A stretch of DNA of 64,000 nucleotides from Pyxidicoccus sp. MSG2 (GTDB lineage: Bacteria; Myxococcota; Myxococcia; Myxococcales; Myxococcaceae), in assembly GCF_026626705.1 (NCBI RefSeq), contig NZ_JAPNKC010000001.1:868001-932000 (forward strand), in the 5' to 3' direction. Positions 1 through 9,730 of this stretch are shown piece by piece. How positions within the stretch are numbered: position 1 is the first letter of the stretch; each line of letters begins with the position of its first letter. The position numbers and the translations under genes were made by a program. The notes beneath the pieces were generated by a model. That model made no database searches and had not been told where the DNA came from. It was given only the letters and a program-made list of their open reading frames with translations.

Positions 1-2
1 CC

Positions 3-422
3 CGACACGCTCACACCTTCTCCCGGTACATCGCGACGCTGCTCGTCGCGCTGTGGGCGTGTCAGCCGGTGGGTGCGCTGTTGCACGGGAGGACGGCGCA
101 CGCGCACCGCTTCTGCCCGCAGCACCAGACCTTCGAGGAGTCGGCGCGCGGCACGGGCTCGGGCCTGTCCCGGCTCGCCGCCGCGCGCAGCCCCCAGCTG
201 AGCGCCGTCCCCGACGCCGCGACGGACACGACGGGCCCGCTGCACGAGTCCTGCCCACTGCTCACGTCCAGCTCGCGCGACGAAGTGGCGGCCTCGCGCC
301 CGGTGACGTTCTCACTGGAGCGGGTCGTGGTGTGCGCTCCCGCCACCGCGCCGCCCAGGGCCTCCCCTCCCCTCGCCATCCTCGCCACCGCTCCCAAGGC
401 CTCTCCTCCCGCACGCGGCTGA
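3..422 (+). CDS. Small Cys/His membrane-anchored protein, 5' end missing (DUF2946-like)
   Basis: The gene is open from the left edge and ends with TGA at 420-422; its start lies outside the window. An N-terminal hydrophobic stretch (ATLLVALWACQPVGALL) is followed by an HRFCPQH motif, a later HESCP motif and a Pro-rich tail ending APKASPPARG. It aligns by eye with the protein at 11146-11583, which has the same layout of hydrophobic segment, V-G, H, C-x2-H, E-E and an APKGSPP tail. Short Cys/His proteins of this kind (DUF2946 type) often sit beside metal-uptake or metal-efflux genes. Here it is first in a zinc-type uptake operon, so a role in periplasmic metal handling or sensing is inferred. 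No enzymatic motif is visible. GTG at 69 could open a shorter ORF, but the hydrophobic segment upstream favours a start before the window. Confidence 0.6.
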   Translation, partial: RHAHTFSRYIATLLVALWACQPVGALLHGRTAHAHRFCPQHQTFEESARGTGSGLSRLAAARSPQLSAVPDAATDTTGPLHESCPLLTSSSRDEVAASRPVTFSLERVVVCAPATAPPRASPPLAILATAPKASPPARG

Positions 423-497
423 AGTCGCGTCCTGTCGGGTCATCAGCCTTTGGTCGACGTCCGCTTGCGCGGGCGTCCGGTACGAGGAGCATCCCAG

Positions 498-1856
<1,359 letters not shown>

Positions 1857-1881
1857 ACCCTCTCACAGGAGCTCACGCCCC

Positions 1882-2805
1882 ATGCGAAACTTCCGTCTTC
1901 TCGCGGCCCTGTGCGCCGCCGTTTCCCTCCTCGCCGCCGCGCCCGCGCGCGCGGACCTCAACGTCGTCACCACCCTGCCGGACCTCGCCGCCATCACCAA
2001 GGCTGTGGGTGGCGACCACGTGCAGGTGCAGTCCCTGGCGCTGTCCAGCCAGGACCCGCACTTCGTGGACGCCAAGCCCAACCTCGCCCTGGCCCTCAAC
2101 CGCGCGGACCTGCTCATCGCCATCGGCCTGGATTTGGAGATTGGCTGGCTGCCCACGCTGCAGCAGGGCGCGCGCAACTCGAAAATCCTGGTGAACAACC
2201 CGGGCTTCCTCAACGCCTCGCAGTTCCCCCGCATCCTCGAAATCCCCCAGGGCAAGGTGGACCGCAGCCTGGGTGACGTGCACCCGGGCGGCAACCCGCA
2301 CTACCTCTATGACCCGCGGCAGGGCCTCGCGGTGGCGCGTGGCATCACCGAGCGGCTGGCGCAACTGGACCCGAAGAACGCCGCCGACTACCGCGCCAAC
2401 CTCGCGAAGTTCTCCGATGAAATCGAGAAGGCACGCGCGGGCTGGGAGAAGCGGCTGGCCGGCATGAAGGGCGCCCCCGTCATCGCGTACCACCGGACGA
2501 CGGCGTACCTGGCGGACTGGCTCGGCTTCCAGCCCATCGCCTTCCTGGAGCCCAAGCCCGGCATCCCGCCCAACCCGTCCCACGTCGCCTCGGTGCTGGC
2601 GCAGGGCCGGCAGCAGAAGGCGCGCATGTTGCTCATCGAGAGCTACTACCCGGACACCACCGCGAAGCTCGTCGCGTCCAAGATTCCCGCCCCGCTCGTC
2701 ACGGTGCACGGCGGCACGGACTTCCGCGCGGGTGAGACGTACATCCAGCACATCGAAGAGCTGGTGGGTCGCATGGAAAAGGCGCTCGCCGGAAAGGGGG
2801 ACTGA
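1882..2805 (+). CDS. znuA: Zinc/manganese-type ABC transporter periplasmic binding protein (ZnuA-like)
   Basis: The product has 307 aa. ATG 1882 has AGGAG at 1867-1871 and a clear signal peptide ending PARA near residue 24. The cluster A-I metal-binding family ligands are visible: H60 in DPH, H140 in NPH, H204 in AYH and an acidic residue around E253 in ESYYPD. H134 is an extra His nearby. The usual His-rich loop of ZnuA is absent, but the next gene encodes a protein with a His cluster. It should capture Zn(II), or possibly Mn(II), in the periplasm and deliver it to the permease at 4471-5343. The metal cannot be fixed from sequence; zinc is preferred because of the upstream receptor. It starts 26 bp after the receptor gene, so co-transcription is likely. 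Confidence 0.85.
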   Translation: MRNFRLLAALCAAVSLLAAAPARADLNVVTTLPDLAAITKAVGGDHVQVQSLALSSQDPHFVDAKPNLALALNRADLLIAIGLDLEIGWLPTLQQGARNSKILVNNPGFLNASQFPRILEIPQGKVDRSLGDVHPGGNPHYLYDPRQGLAVARGITERLAQLDPKNAADYRANLAKFSDEIEKARAGWEKRLAGMKGAPVIAYHRTTAYLADWLGFQPIAFLEPKPGIPPNPSHVASVLAQGRQQKARMLLIESYYPDTTAKLVASKIPAPLVTVHGGTDFRAGETYIQHIEELVGRMEKALAGKGD

Positions 2806-2809
2806 CGCC

Positions 2810-3682
2810 ATGAGGGCACGACTCCTCCTTCCCCTGATGCTCCTGTCCGGCTGCGCGCTGGACGCCGGCGAGGGCTTCGCCGTGCTGGAGCCCACGGTGA
2901 GCGCCAGCTACACGCCCCTGTCCTCGCGCGACGCGGGCAACGGCTTCCAGCAGCTCGCGTCCGACTTCCAGGTGCGCCTGGACGCCGCGGCGCTGGGCCT
3001 CTCCCACGTCGAGCTGCTCAGCGCCGCGAGTGGCGGGAGTAGCGGCGGAGGGAGCGGTGAGACGTTCGACCCGGCCAACCCTCCGCCCGGCTACAGCCTG
3101 TGCCACGGCGGGCACTGCCACCGCGATGACGGTGCGCTGGTGAGCTACGAGGACATCCAGGCGGAGCTGAACGGCGGCGGTGGCTCCACGTCCTCGCTGG
3201 TGGCCGCGCTGCACGTGGACGCGGAGCTGGACCTGCTGGCCTCGCAGACGCTCACACCCGAGTGCGAGCCGGACTGCGAGCTGCCGAAGGGCACCGTGTC
3301 GACCGCGCACTGGGACGTGATGGCCGTGCGGCTCCAGGGCGCGGTGAGAGACCACCGCGCCACGCCGCGCTTCGCAGGCGAGCGCCCCTTCCGCCTGGAC
3401 CTGGCGGTGGAGGGAGATGAAGAGGAAGCCGAGCCGCTGGTGGAGCTGAGCGGGGCGCTGGACGTCCCCGCGGACCGCGAGCACGAGCCGCGCGTGAAGC
3501 TGGCGCTGGCCCTGGCGCTGCCCCCCACCCTCTTCGACGGGCTGGACTGGTCGGCCGCCACGCCCGGTACCGACGGCGTGGTGGACCTGGGCGCGCCGGA
3601 GAACGAGGCCGTGCGCAAGCAACTGCTGGACGCGCTGGCCGCACTGAAACCCGAGGCGGAGGTGAGCCGTGAAGACCGCTGA
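2810..3682 (+). CDS. Lipoprotein with Cys/His cluster, part of the zinc-uptake operon
   Basis: The product has 290 aa with a type II signal peptide (LLSGC, lipid Cys at residue 15). ATG 2810 lies 4 bp after the znuA stop. Around residues 95-110 there is a CHGGHCHRDD motif, a plausible metal site, followed by a Gly-rich turn and two CxxxC-type cysteines (PECEPDCE). The remainder looks like beta-sheet with acidic loops. I do not recognise a family. Its position between the binding protein and the ATPase, and the missing His loop in ZnuA, suggest a metal chaperone or reservoir anchored to a membrane. The 3' end overlaps the ATPase start by 14 bp, implying translational coupling. Confidence 0.75.
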   Translation: MRARLLLPLMLLSGCALDAGEGFAVLEPTVSASYTPLSSRDAGNGFQQLASDFQVRLDAAALGLSHVELLSAASGGSSGGGSGETFDPANPPPGYSLCHGGHCHRDDGALVSYEDIQAELNGGGGSTSSLVAALHVDAELDLLASQTLTPECEPDCELPKGTVSTAHWDVMAVRLQGAVRDHRATPRFAGERPFRLDLAVEGDEEEAEPLVELSGALDVPADREHEPRVKLALALALPPTLFDGLDWSAATPGTDGVVDLGAPENEAVRKQLLDALAALKPEAEVSREDR

Positions 3683-4490
3683 CACGACAGACCCCTTGAT
3701 GGCCGAGCACTCGGTGCCCGCCACCTTCACGCCCGGCGACCCGCTGCTCACGTGCGAGAAGCTGGTCATCGGCTACAACGACAAGCCCATGCTGCCGCCC
3801 ATCGACATGGTCATCCGGCGCGGCCAGTTCGTGGCGGTGGTGGGCCGCAACGGCTCCGGCAAGAGCACCTGGTTCAAGACGCTGCTGGGGATGCAGCCCC
3901 CCGTGTCGGGTGAAATCCGCAGCAACTCGCCAGAGATGCGCAGCGCGTACGTGCCGCAGACGTCCGCCATCGACTCGCTGATGCCGCTGCGCGCGCGCGA
4001 GCTGGCAGGCTGGGGCCGGCTGCGCGGGTGGAGCTTCCTCTGGCCCTTCCCCCGGAAGGCGGACCGAGACGCGGTGGAGCGGGCCCTGGAGACGGCGGGG
4101 GCCAAGGCCATTGCCTCGCGGCCGTACCGAGAGCTGTCGGAGGGCCAGAAGCAGCGGACGCTGCTGGCTCGGCTCATCGCCACCGAGGCGGACCTGGTGC
4201 TGCTGGACGAGCCCACCGCCGCCATGGACGCCGTCGCCGAGCGCGAGACGATGCAGCGGCTGTGCTCGCTGGCGCACAATCGGGGCATGGGCGTGGTGGT
4301 GGTGGTCCACGACCTGGAGGTGGCCGCCGAGCACGCCGACATCCTGTTCTTCGTGGACCGGGAGACGTCCGCCTTCGTCATGGGAGACGCGCAGCACGTG
4401 TTCTGCCACCCCGCCTTCCGCCGCCAGTACGGCGACGAGTACTGCCAACGCGCACCCAAGGGACCCCACCGTGGAAACGATGCTCGCTGA
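3669..4490 (+). CDS. znuC: Metal ABC transporter ATPase (ZnuC-like)
   Basis: The product has 273 aa. GTG 3669 has GGAGG at 3658-3662 and overlaps the preceding lipoprotein gene by 14 bp; ATG 3699 is a weaker alternative. All ABC motifs are intact: Walker A GRNGSGKS (59-66), Q-loop Q97, signature LSEGQ (156-160), Walker B LVLLDE (176-181) and switch His H214. It powers the metal importer with the permease that follows. The C-terminal tail (CHPAFRRQYGDEYC) is typical of the Zn/Mn subfamily. Its last 20 bp overlap the permease start. Confidence 0.9.
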   Translation: MKTADTTDPLMAEHSVPATFTPGDPLLTCEKLVIGYNDKPMLPPIDMVIRRGQFVAVVGRNGSGKSTWFKTLLGMQPPVSGEIRSNSPEMRSAYVPQTSAIDSLMPLRARELAGWGRLRGWSFLWPFPRKADRDAVERALETAGAKAIASRPYRELSEGQKQRTLLARLIATEADLVLLDEPTAAMDAVAERETMQRLCSLAHNRGMGVVVVVHDLEVAAEHADILFFVDRETSAFVMGDAQHVFCHPAFRRQYGDEYCQRAPKGPHRGNDAR

Positions 4491-5343
4491 ACCCTCCAAG
4501 TGGCAGGAGTTCCTGGCGGGGTTCGAGCTGTTCCGAGACCCCCTGCTGTGCGCCCTCATCGCCGGGGGCGTGCTGGGCTTCCTGAGCGTGTACGTGGTGC
4601 TGCGGCGCATGGTGTTCGTCAGCGCCGCGGTGGCCCAGTCCGCGGGCCTGGGCGTGGCCCTGGCCTTCTTCGCGAGCATCCACCTGGGCTTCCACGTGGA
4701 GCCCGTGCTGGGCGCCACCGCCATGGCCCTGGCCGCCACGCTGCTCCTGATGACCGAGCCCACGAAGCTGAAGCTCACGCGCGAGAGCCTGCTCGGCCTG
4801 GCCTACGCGCTGGCCGGCGGCGCGGCCATTCTCGTGGGCGACCGCATCGCCCAGGAGGCCCACGACATCCAGGGCATCCTCTTCGGCACCGCGGTGCTGG
4901 TGACGCCGGAGCAACTGCACACCGTGGCGATTGCCGGCGCGCTGGTGATGGTCATCCACCTGTGGTGGTACCGGGGCATCACCTTCGCCAGCTTCGACCG
5001 CATCGGAGCCCACGTGCAGGGGCTGCCGGTGCGCCTGCTGGACGGGGTGCTGATGGTCTCCATCGGCGTCATGGTGGGCGTGTGCGCCCGCGCCCTGGGC
5101 GCGCTACCGGTGTTCGCCTTCTCCACGCTGTCCGCCATCGCCGCGCTGATGCTGGAGTTGCGGCTGCCGGCGACGTTCTTCGTGGCCACCCTCGCGGGGG
5201 CCATCTCCGGCGTGGGCGGATACCTCTTCGCCTACTTCTACGACTTCCCGGTGGGCGGCTCGCAGACGGTGCTCGCCGGAGTGCTGGTGGCTGTGGCCAT
5301 GGCGGTGCGGAGTCTGATGCGGCTCGTACAGCGGGCGGCCTGA
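4471..5343 (+). CDS. znuB: Metal ABC transporter permease (ZnuB-like)
   Basis: The product has 290 aa and is very hydrophobic, with about 8 transmembrane segments of the ABC-3 family, including the conserved late stretch AGAISGVGGYLFAYFYDFP. The start is GTG 4471 (purine-rich AAGGGA about 9 bp upstream) or ATG 4480; both overlap the ATPase 3' end. It forms the inner-membrane channel for the metal captured by the ZnuA-like protein. It is the last gene of the operon; a GC-rich hairpin follows at 5351-5376. Confidence 0.88.
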   Translation: METMLAEPSKWQEFLAGFELFRDPLLCALIAGGVLGFLSVYVVLRRMVFVSAAVAQSAGLGVALAFFASIHLGFHVEPVLGATAMALAATLLLMTEPTKLKLTRESLLGLAYALAGGAAILVGDRIAQEAHDIQGILFGTAVLVTPEQLHTVAIAGALVMVIHLWWYRGITFASFDRIGAHVQGLPVRLLDGVLMVSIGVMVGVCARALGALPVFAFSTLSAIAALMLELRLPATFFVATLAGAISGVGGYLFAYFYDFPVGGSQTVLAGVLVAVAMAVRSLMRLVQRAA

Positions 5344-5350
5344 GCGGGAC

Positions 5351-5376
5351 GCGGGCGCCGGGTTGACGGCGCCCGC
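5351..5376 (+). terminator. GC hairpin at end of zinc-uptake operon
   Basis: Perfect 10-nt arms GCGGGCGCCG and CGGCGCCCGC enclose a 6-nt loop, 8 bp after the permease stop. There is no run of T after it, so it would be an atypical intrinsic terminator or a 3'-end stabiliser. Confidence 0.5.
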
Positions 5377-5470
5377 CCCTCGTCGCGTGTCGCGCGGCCC
5401 GATATACGACTCCAATCGTAGCGTTCCATCGGCAGACCGTGCGTTCCGTCCCAGGCCGGAGGGGGCTTAC

Positions 5471-6949
5471 ATGAATGTCCGTGGGTTGATGCCGTGGCTC
5501 GTGATGATGGCGGTGGGCTGTGCACATGCCCCCCGGACCGCGGAGCCGGAGCAGCCGAAGTTCGAGCACGTCTTCCAGAAGCCACTGGCCGAGGCACTGG
5601 CCACCACGCGCGAGCTGCTGTCCGCGAAGGGCTACACCTTCGAGGAAACGCAGGACGCGAGCCAGTTGCTCACGACGTGGGAGAAGCCGGACCACCGGGG
5701 CACCGGCAACATGACCTTCTCCCGCTACCTGGTGACGGGCATCGCCGTGGGCCCGCGCCAGTCGGTGGTCCGCATCTTCCGCATGAAGTTCAACGCGGTG
5801 GGCAACGACGCCAGCCTGAGGAACGTGTGGTGGAAGACCCTCCGGGAGCGGGCCGAGCTGACCGGCACCGCACAATTCGCCGTCACCGTCATCGACGATG
5901 CCCCGGTGGCACCGCTCGAGATGCGCATGGCCTCACGTGGCAGCCGCGACATGGACCTGGAGAAGGAGCTCACCCTGCGACTGGAGTCCGCGCCCTCCCT
6001 CGAGGTGGTGAGCGGCAACCTGCACCAGGACCCGGTGCTCACGCCCGTGCGGAACGCCGAGTTCTACCTCGTCCGCTGGCATGACACGGCGCCGCCGCCG
6101 GGCCAGTGCGGGGAGACGGTGCGCGACCTGGACGGGCTGATGATTCCGGCGCTCACCCTGCTCATCGGCGAGCAGCTCGGCTCGCGCGAAGTGCCCCTCG
6201 TGGTGGGCAACGTCGTCTGCCATCTGGCCGAGGCGGGGCTGCCCGTGGCGCTCGGCCTCTCCATTCCCCAGACGGAGCAGCAGCGGGTGGACCGCTACCT
6301 CGCGAGCGCGGGCACACCGGCCGACCAGGACGCGCTGCTGGAGGGGCGCTTCTGGACGCGCCCCTACCAGGACGGCCGCAGCAGCCGCGCCATCTTCGAC
6401 CTCATCGACCGGGTGCGCGCCATGCGGGCCGCCGGCCTGCGCGTGACGCTGGTGGCCTATGACACCGACACGGCCTGGGCGAGCGAGCGCGACGCCGAGC
6501 TGGCGAAGGTGTGGACGCAGCGCCGCAAGACCCACCCCGACGAGCTCCAGGTCATCCTGGCCGGCAATGCGCACACGCGCACCGTCACCGGGGCGGCATG
6601 GGACCGGGACTTCACCCCCATGGCGCACCACCTGAAGAAGGGACGGCTGGTGGTACTGGAGATGAGCTACGCGCAGGGCACGCGCTGGGGCTGTGACCTG
6701 GACCGCGCCGGCAAGCTGCAGTGTGGATACATCGGCGCGACGCCCTCGGAGCGGGTCGCCGCGCCGCCGGGGCAGACGCCGTACGTCCAGCGCTTCGAGT
6801 CCTCCACGAGCGAGGGCATCGACGGGCTGCTCTACGTGGGCCAGTTGTCGCCGTCGCTGCCCGCCATCTCCAAGGACGTGCTGCCGCCTCCGCCGTCCGG
6901 CCTCGGTCCGTTGCCTCCGCCGGGGGCCGACAAGCCGTCCGTTTTCTAG
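5471..6949 (+). CDS. Lipoprotein with Tiki/erythromycin-esterase-like fold
   Basis: The product has 492 aa. ATG 5471 has a GA-rich stretch about 10 nt upstream and begins a lipoprotein signal (VMMAVGC, Cys 17). The first 180 residues resemble an unknown beta-rich module. Later, LLIGEQLGSREVPLVVG with a following LPVALGLS, and a C-terminal LAGNAHTR, match the layout of the Tiki superfamily (EreA, ChaN, TraB/GumN), whose members use Glu and His residues in a hydrolase or heme-binding site. The usual GE-x-H is GEQLG here, so the first His is lost and activity is uncertain. It lies downstream of the zinc operon but after a hairpin, so it is probably a separate unit. Confidence 0.6.
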   Translation: MNVRGLMPWLVMMAVGCAHAPRTAEPEQPKFEHVFQKPLAEALATTRELLSAKGYTFEETQDASQLLTTWEKPDHRGTGNMTFSRYLVTGIAVGPRQSVVRIFRMKFNAVGNDASLRNVWWKTLRERAELTGTAQFAVTVIDDAPVAPLEMRMASRGSRDMDLEKELTLRLESAPSLEVVSGNLHQDPVLTPVRNAEFYLVRWHDTAPPPGQCGETVRDLDGLMIPALTLLIGEQLGSREVPLVVGNVVCHLAEAGLPVALGLSIPQTEQQRVDRYLASAGTPADQDALLEGRFWTRPYQDGRSSRAIFDLIDRVRAMRAAGLRVTLVAYDTDTAWASERDAELAKVWTQRRKTHPDELQVILAGNAHTRTVTGAAWDRDFTPMAHHLKKGRLVVLEMSYAQGTRWGCDLDRAGKLQCGYIGATPSERVAAPPGQTPYVQRFESSTSEGIDGLLYVGQLSPSLPAISKDVLPPPPSGLGPLPPPGADKPSVF

Positions 6950-6952
6950 GCG

Positions 6953-7501
6953 TCAGCGCACCGCCGCGGAGACCTTCTTGAACTCGGGCGTGCCCGCACG
7001 CTCGAGCAGGTCGAACAGCGCGGCCTCCACGGTGACGACCTGGGCGCCCGCGTCGCGGCACAAATCCAGCCCCACGCGGCGGTCCTCCGCCGAGCGCGAC
7101 AGCACCGCGTCCGCCAGCAGGAAGGGGGACAGCCCGCGCTCGGTCAGGTCGCGCACCGTCTGGAAGACGCAGATGTGCGCCTCCATGCCGGCCACCAGCA
7201 CCTGACGCCGGTGGCCCAGCGCGGCCAGCACCTCTGGAACGGCCGCGCTGAACTCCATCTTCTCCACGGGCTTCACGTCGCCCAGCCGCATGCGCACCAG
7301 CGAGTGCGTGGGGCCCAGCCCCTTGGAGTACTGCTCGGTGAGGATGATGGGGAGGCCGAGCGCGCGCGCCCCTTCGATGGCGGCGTTGGTGCGCGTGAGC
7401 GTCCGCTCCAGCGCGTCCCGGTCCATGGCGGCGCACAGCCGCTCCTGGATGTCCACGATGAGCAGCGCAGCCTGGTCCAGCTTGAGGCGGAAGGTGGGCA
7501 T
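6953..7501 (-). CDS. Isochorismatase-family cysteine hydrolase
   Basis: The product has 182 aa. ATG 7501 is preceded by a GAGGAGGGG ribosome site; the longer ORF upstream has none. The catalytic triad of the family is present: D17 in LLIVDIQ, K81 in EKMEFSA, and C111 in AGMEAHICVF. Such enzymes hydrolyse isochorismate, N-carbamoyl compounds or nicotinamide; the substrate cannot be told. It lacks the aryl-carrier domain of EntB-type enzymes. It is the last gene of a minus-strand row starting near 10871 or 11583, 75 bp after the MerC-like gene. Whether it is functionally linked to the metal genes is unknown. It converges on the lipoprotein gene, with only 3 bp between stop codons. Confidence 0.88.
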   Translation of the reverse strand: MPTFRLKLDQAALLIVDIQERLCAAMDRDALERTLTRTNAAIEGARALGLPIILTEQYSKGLGPTHSLVRMRLGDVKPVEKMEFSAAVPEVLAALGHRRQVLVAGMEAHICVFQTVRDLTERGLSPFLLADAVLSRSAEDRRVGLDLCRDAGAQVVTVEAALFDLLERAGTPEFKKVSAAVR

Positions 7502-7576
7502 GTCCCCTCCTCGCGCGAACCCGTCCGGCCCGTCAAGCGGCGGAGGCGGGACACCGCTCGCGAAAGACGCTCCCAC

Positions 7577-7993
7577 TCACCGTGATTCGGGAGGGCAACA
7601 GTCGCGGCACAGGGCGCGGTTTCGCCCGTGGGCCACCGCCATCACCAGCCCGCCCGCCAGCGTGAGGCCCGTCTCCCACCAGCCAGCAGCCCCTTCCGGG
7701 ACGAGGAAGGCCCCACCCGCGAGCAGCCCCACGCCCAGCGCGGCGAGCCCCGGCGCGGAGATGCGGCGGTGGTGGCGCCAGCCCGGGACGAAGGAGGCCA
7801 GCGCGCTCGCGGCCACCAGCACGAGGAGCCAGCGGTGCACGGACTCGGCCCCCAGCACCCCGGCGACAGCCACTGGAAGCACGCCCAGCACCACGGGCAG
7901 CACCACGCAGTGGACGATGCACAGCGCGGAGAGCCACTGGCCCACGCCATCCCAGCGCGAACGCGCAGGCGTCGTTTCCGAAGCGGTCAGCAA
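7577..7993 (-). CDS. MerC-like small membrane protein
   Basis: The predicted product has 138 aa with about four transmembrane segments and the motif LCIVHC (C25, H28, C29) at the start of the first, as in MerC-type mercury/metal membrane proteins. The tail carries CRDCCPP, three more cysteines. There is no ATG. TTG 7993 is chosen, with GGAGAAGG at 7998-8005; CTG 7990 would have better spacing. The start overlaps the stop of the TPR gene (TTGCTGA), so translation is probably coupled. It could move or sense a soft metal across the inner membrane. No MerA or MerR-type mer gene is adjacent, so mercury specificity is not supported. Confidence 0.65.
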   Translation of the reverse strand: MLTASETTPARSRWDGVGQWLSALCIVHCVVLPVVLGVLPVAVAGVLGAESVHRWLLVLVAASALASFVPGWRHHRRISAPGLAALGVGLLAGGAFLVPEGAAGWWETGLTLAGGLVMAVAHGRNRALCRDCCPPESR

Positions 7994-9720
7994 GACACCT
8001 TCTCCAGGGGCCGAGGGCCCGTGCTTCCGGCCTCCGGCGTGGGCGCGAGCTCCGACGGGCGGACCAGCCGCAGCACGCGGCCCCGTCCGGCGATGAAGAG
8101 TCGCGCGCGCCGCAACTCCGGCAGGTGCGGGTCCGCGTCGCGCCAGCAGTCGAGGAAGGCGGTGAACGCCGCCACCGCCTCCTCCCACGCGCCCACCGCC
8201 ACCAGCACCTCGGCGGACAGCAGGCGGGCGTGGCCGCAGCCAGGCCGCTCCGACACCAACGACCTCGACAGCTCCAACGCCCGGTCCTCGCGGTCCGAGT
8301 GCAGCCGCAGCCGGGTCAGCGCCTCGCGCGCGGGACGTGAGAAGGGCATGGGACCGGCCGCGCGCAGGCGGCGCTCCAGGCGCAGGGCGCGCGTCAGCGT
8401 GGCTTCAGCACGGCCCATGTCGCCCCGGCGGGCCTCCAGCGCGCCGCGCAGCTCGTGCGCGGCCACCTCCACCACCCGGGCCACATCTCGCGGACACAGG
8501 GCGCGGCCCTCCGAGCGGCGCTCCTCCGACAGCGGTGGATGGAGCGCGTCGAGCGCCTCGCACGCGTGCTCCACCACCGGCAGCCGGCCCGACTCCAGCG
8601 CGCTCAGGCCGCGCGTGTAGTGGCGCACGCCGTCGCGCAAGGCACGGTCGGCCAGCGTGGCGGAGTCCGGCAGCTCCATGGGCACGTCCGCGGCCGCGCG
8701 CCAGAAGCCGAAGCGCAGGTGCGCGGACACCATGGAGAGGGCCCCGAAGAGCACTGCTTGCGGCTCGCTCCCCGTCCCTTCCACGCGGTGCCGCAGGCGC
8801 CGGGCCCAGGACTGGGCCTCGGTGTACCGCCCCGCCTCCGCGCAGCCCTGGCTGAGCAGCCGCATGGCGGTCTCTGCGCTCGGGGCCGAGGGAGAAGACA
8901 GCGACTCGCCCGCGAGGTACGCATCGTCCGCGGTCACCGCGGCCTCCAGCGCCCGGCGTGCCTCGTCTCCTCGCCCCACCCGCTGCAGCAGCCGGCCCGC
9001 GGTGAGCAGCGCGGGGCTGGCCGCGGGGGCGAGCTCCACCAGCTTCCGCGCGCTCTCCAGCGCCGCCTCGGGCCGCGCGCTGTGCAGCATGGCGTTCGCC
9101 CATGCGTGGTGCACACCCGCGTGGTCCGGATGCGTGCGCAGCAATTCACGCAGCAGGGCCTGTGCATAGGGCTGACCCTGTCCGGGGCGGCCGTCCGCCT
9201 CGTAGCCGTCCACGAGGAAGCCGGCCAGCAGCAGCCGCGCCTCGCCGTCCTCGGGGTAGCGGTCCACCAGGCACTCCATGTCCCGCACGAAGGCATGACG
9301 GCCATTGGAGGGGCCCTTGTCCGCGAGCAGGCTGGCGGCGACGACGTAGCGCTGCTCCAAATCGGTGGTGCCCTCGCTCAGCGCCAGCGCGCGGCGGATG
9401 GCCTCCGCCCGCGTGCCGGCGAAGCGGGCGCCAGCACCTCGCGTGAGGGCCAGGCCCCACCACGCCATGGCCAGCTCGGAATCCCTCCGCGCCGCCTCGG
9501 CGAAGGAGCGGCGTGCCTCCGAACCCCAGCCCAGGTGCAACAGCCGCAGCCCCTGGTCGAAGTACGCCTGCGCCAGCGGCTCGCGGGTGCTCACTTCCAG
9601 GTGCGCGGTGCCCAGGCCCTCGCGCAGCGGTGGGGACGGCAGGGCATTGTCCGCCACGTCCTCCCACGGAATCTGGATGTAGACGGACGGCTCGTCTGCT
9701 CGAAGAAGTCGCGCCAGCAT
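7987..9720 (-). CDS. TPR-repeat protein, 577 aa
   Basis: ATG 9720 has GAGGAG 7 nt upstream. The sequence is alpha-helical with many degenerate tetratricopeptide repeats. It starts with AYFDQGLRLLHLGWGSEA and SELAMAWWGLAL, a pattern seen in a family of soluble TPR proteins encoded near metal or copper genes. There is no signal peptide or membrane segment, so it is probably cytoplasmic and acts as a protein scaffold. It lies between a 197-aa unknown (10 bp upstream) and the MerC-like gene (overlapping), which implies a shared function, but none can be assigned. Confidence 0.7.
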   Translation of the reverse strand: MLARLLRADEPSVYIQIPWEDVADNALPSPPLREGLGTAHLEVSTREPLAQAYFDQGLRLLHLGWGSEARRSFAEAARRDSELAMAWWGLALTRGAGARFAGTRAEAIRRALALSEGTTDLEQRYVVAASLLADKGPSNGRHAFVRDMECLVDRYPEDGEARLLLAGFLVDGYEADGRPGQGQPYAQALLRELLRTHPDHAGVHHAWANAMLHSARPEAALESARKLVELAPAASPALLTAGRLLQRVGRGDEARRALEAAVTADDAYLAGESLSSPSAPSAETAMRLLSQGCAEAGRYTEAQSWARRLRHRVEGTGSEPQAVLFGALSMVSAHLRFGFWRAAADVPMELPDSATLADRALRDGVRHYTRGLSALESGRLPVVEHACEALDALHPPLSEERRSEGRALCPRDVARVVEVAAHELRGALEARRGDMGRAEATLTRALRLERRLRAAGPMPFSRPAREALTRLRLHSDREDRALELSRSLVSERPGCGHARLLSAEVLVAVGAWEEAVAAFTAFLDCWRDADPHLPELRRARLFIAGRGRVLRLVRPSELAPTPEAGSTGPRPLEKVSC

Positions 9721-9730
9721 GATGTGCTCC

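Noticed and set aside
7577..7993. A mercury-resistance (mer) operon
   Set aside because: Only a MerC-like protein is present; no MerA, MerT, MerP or mer-type MerR nearby.
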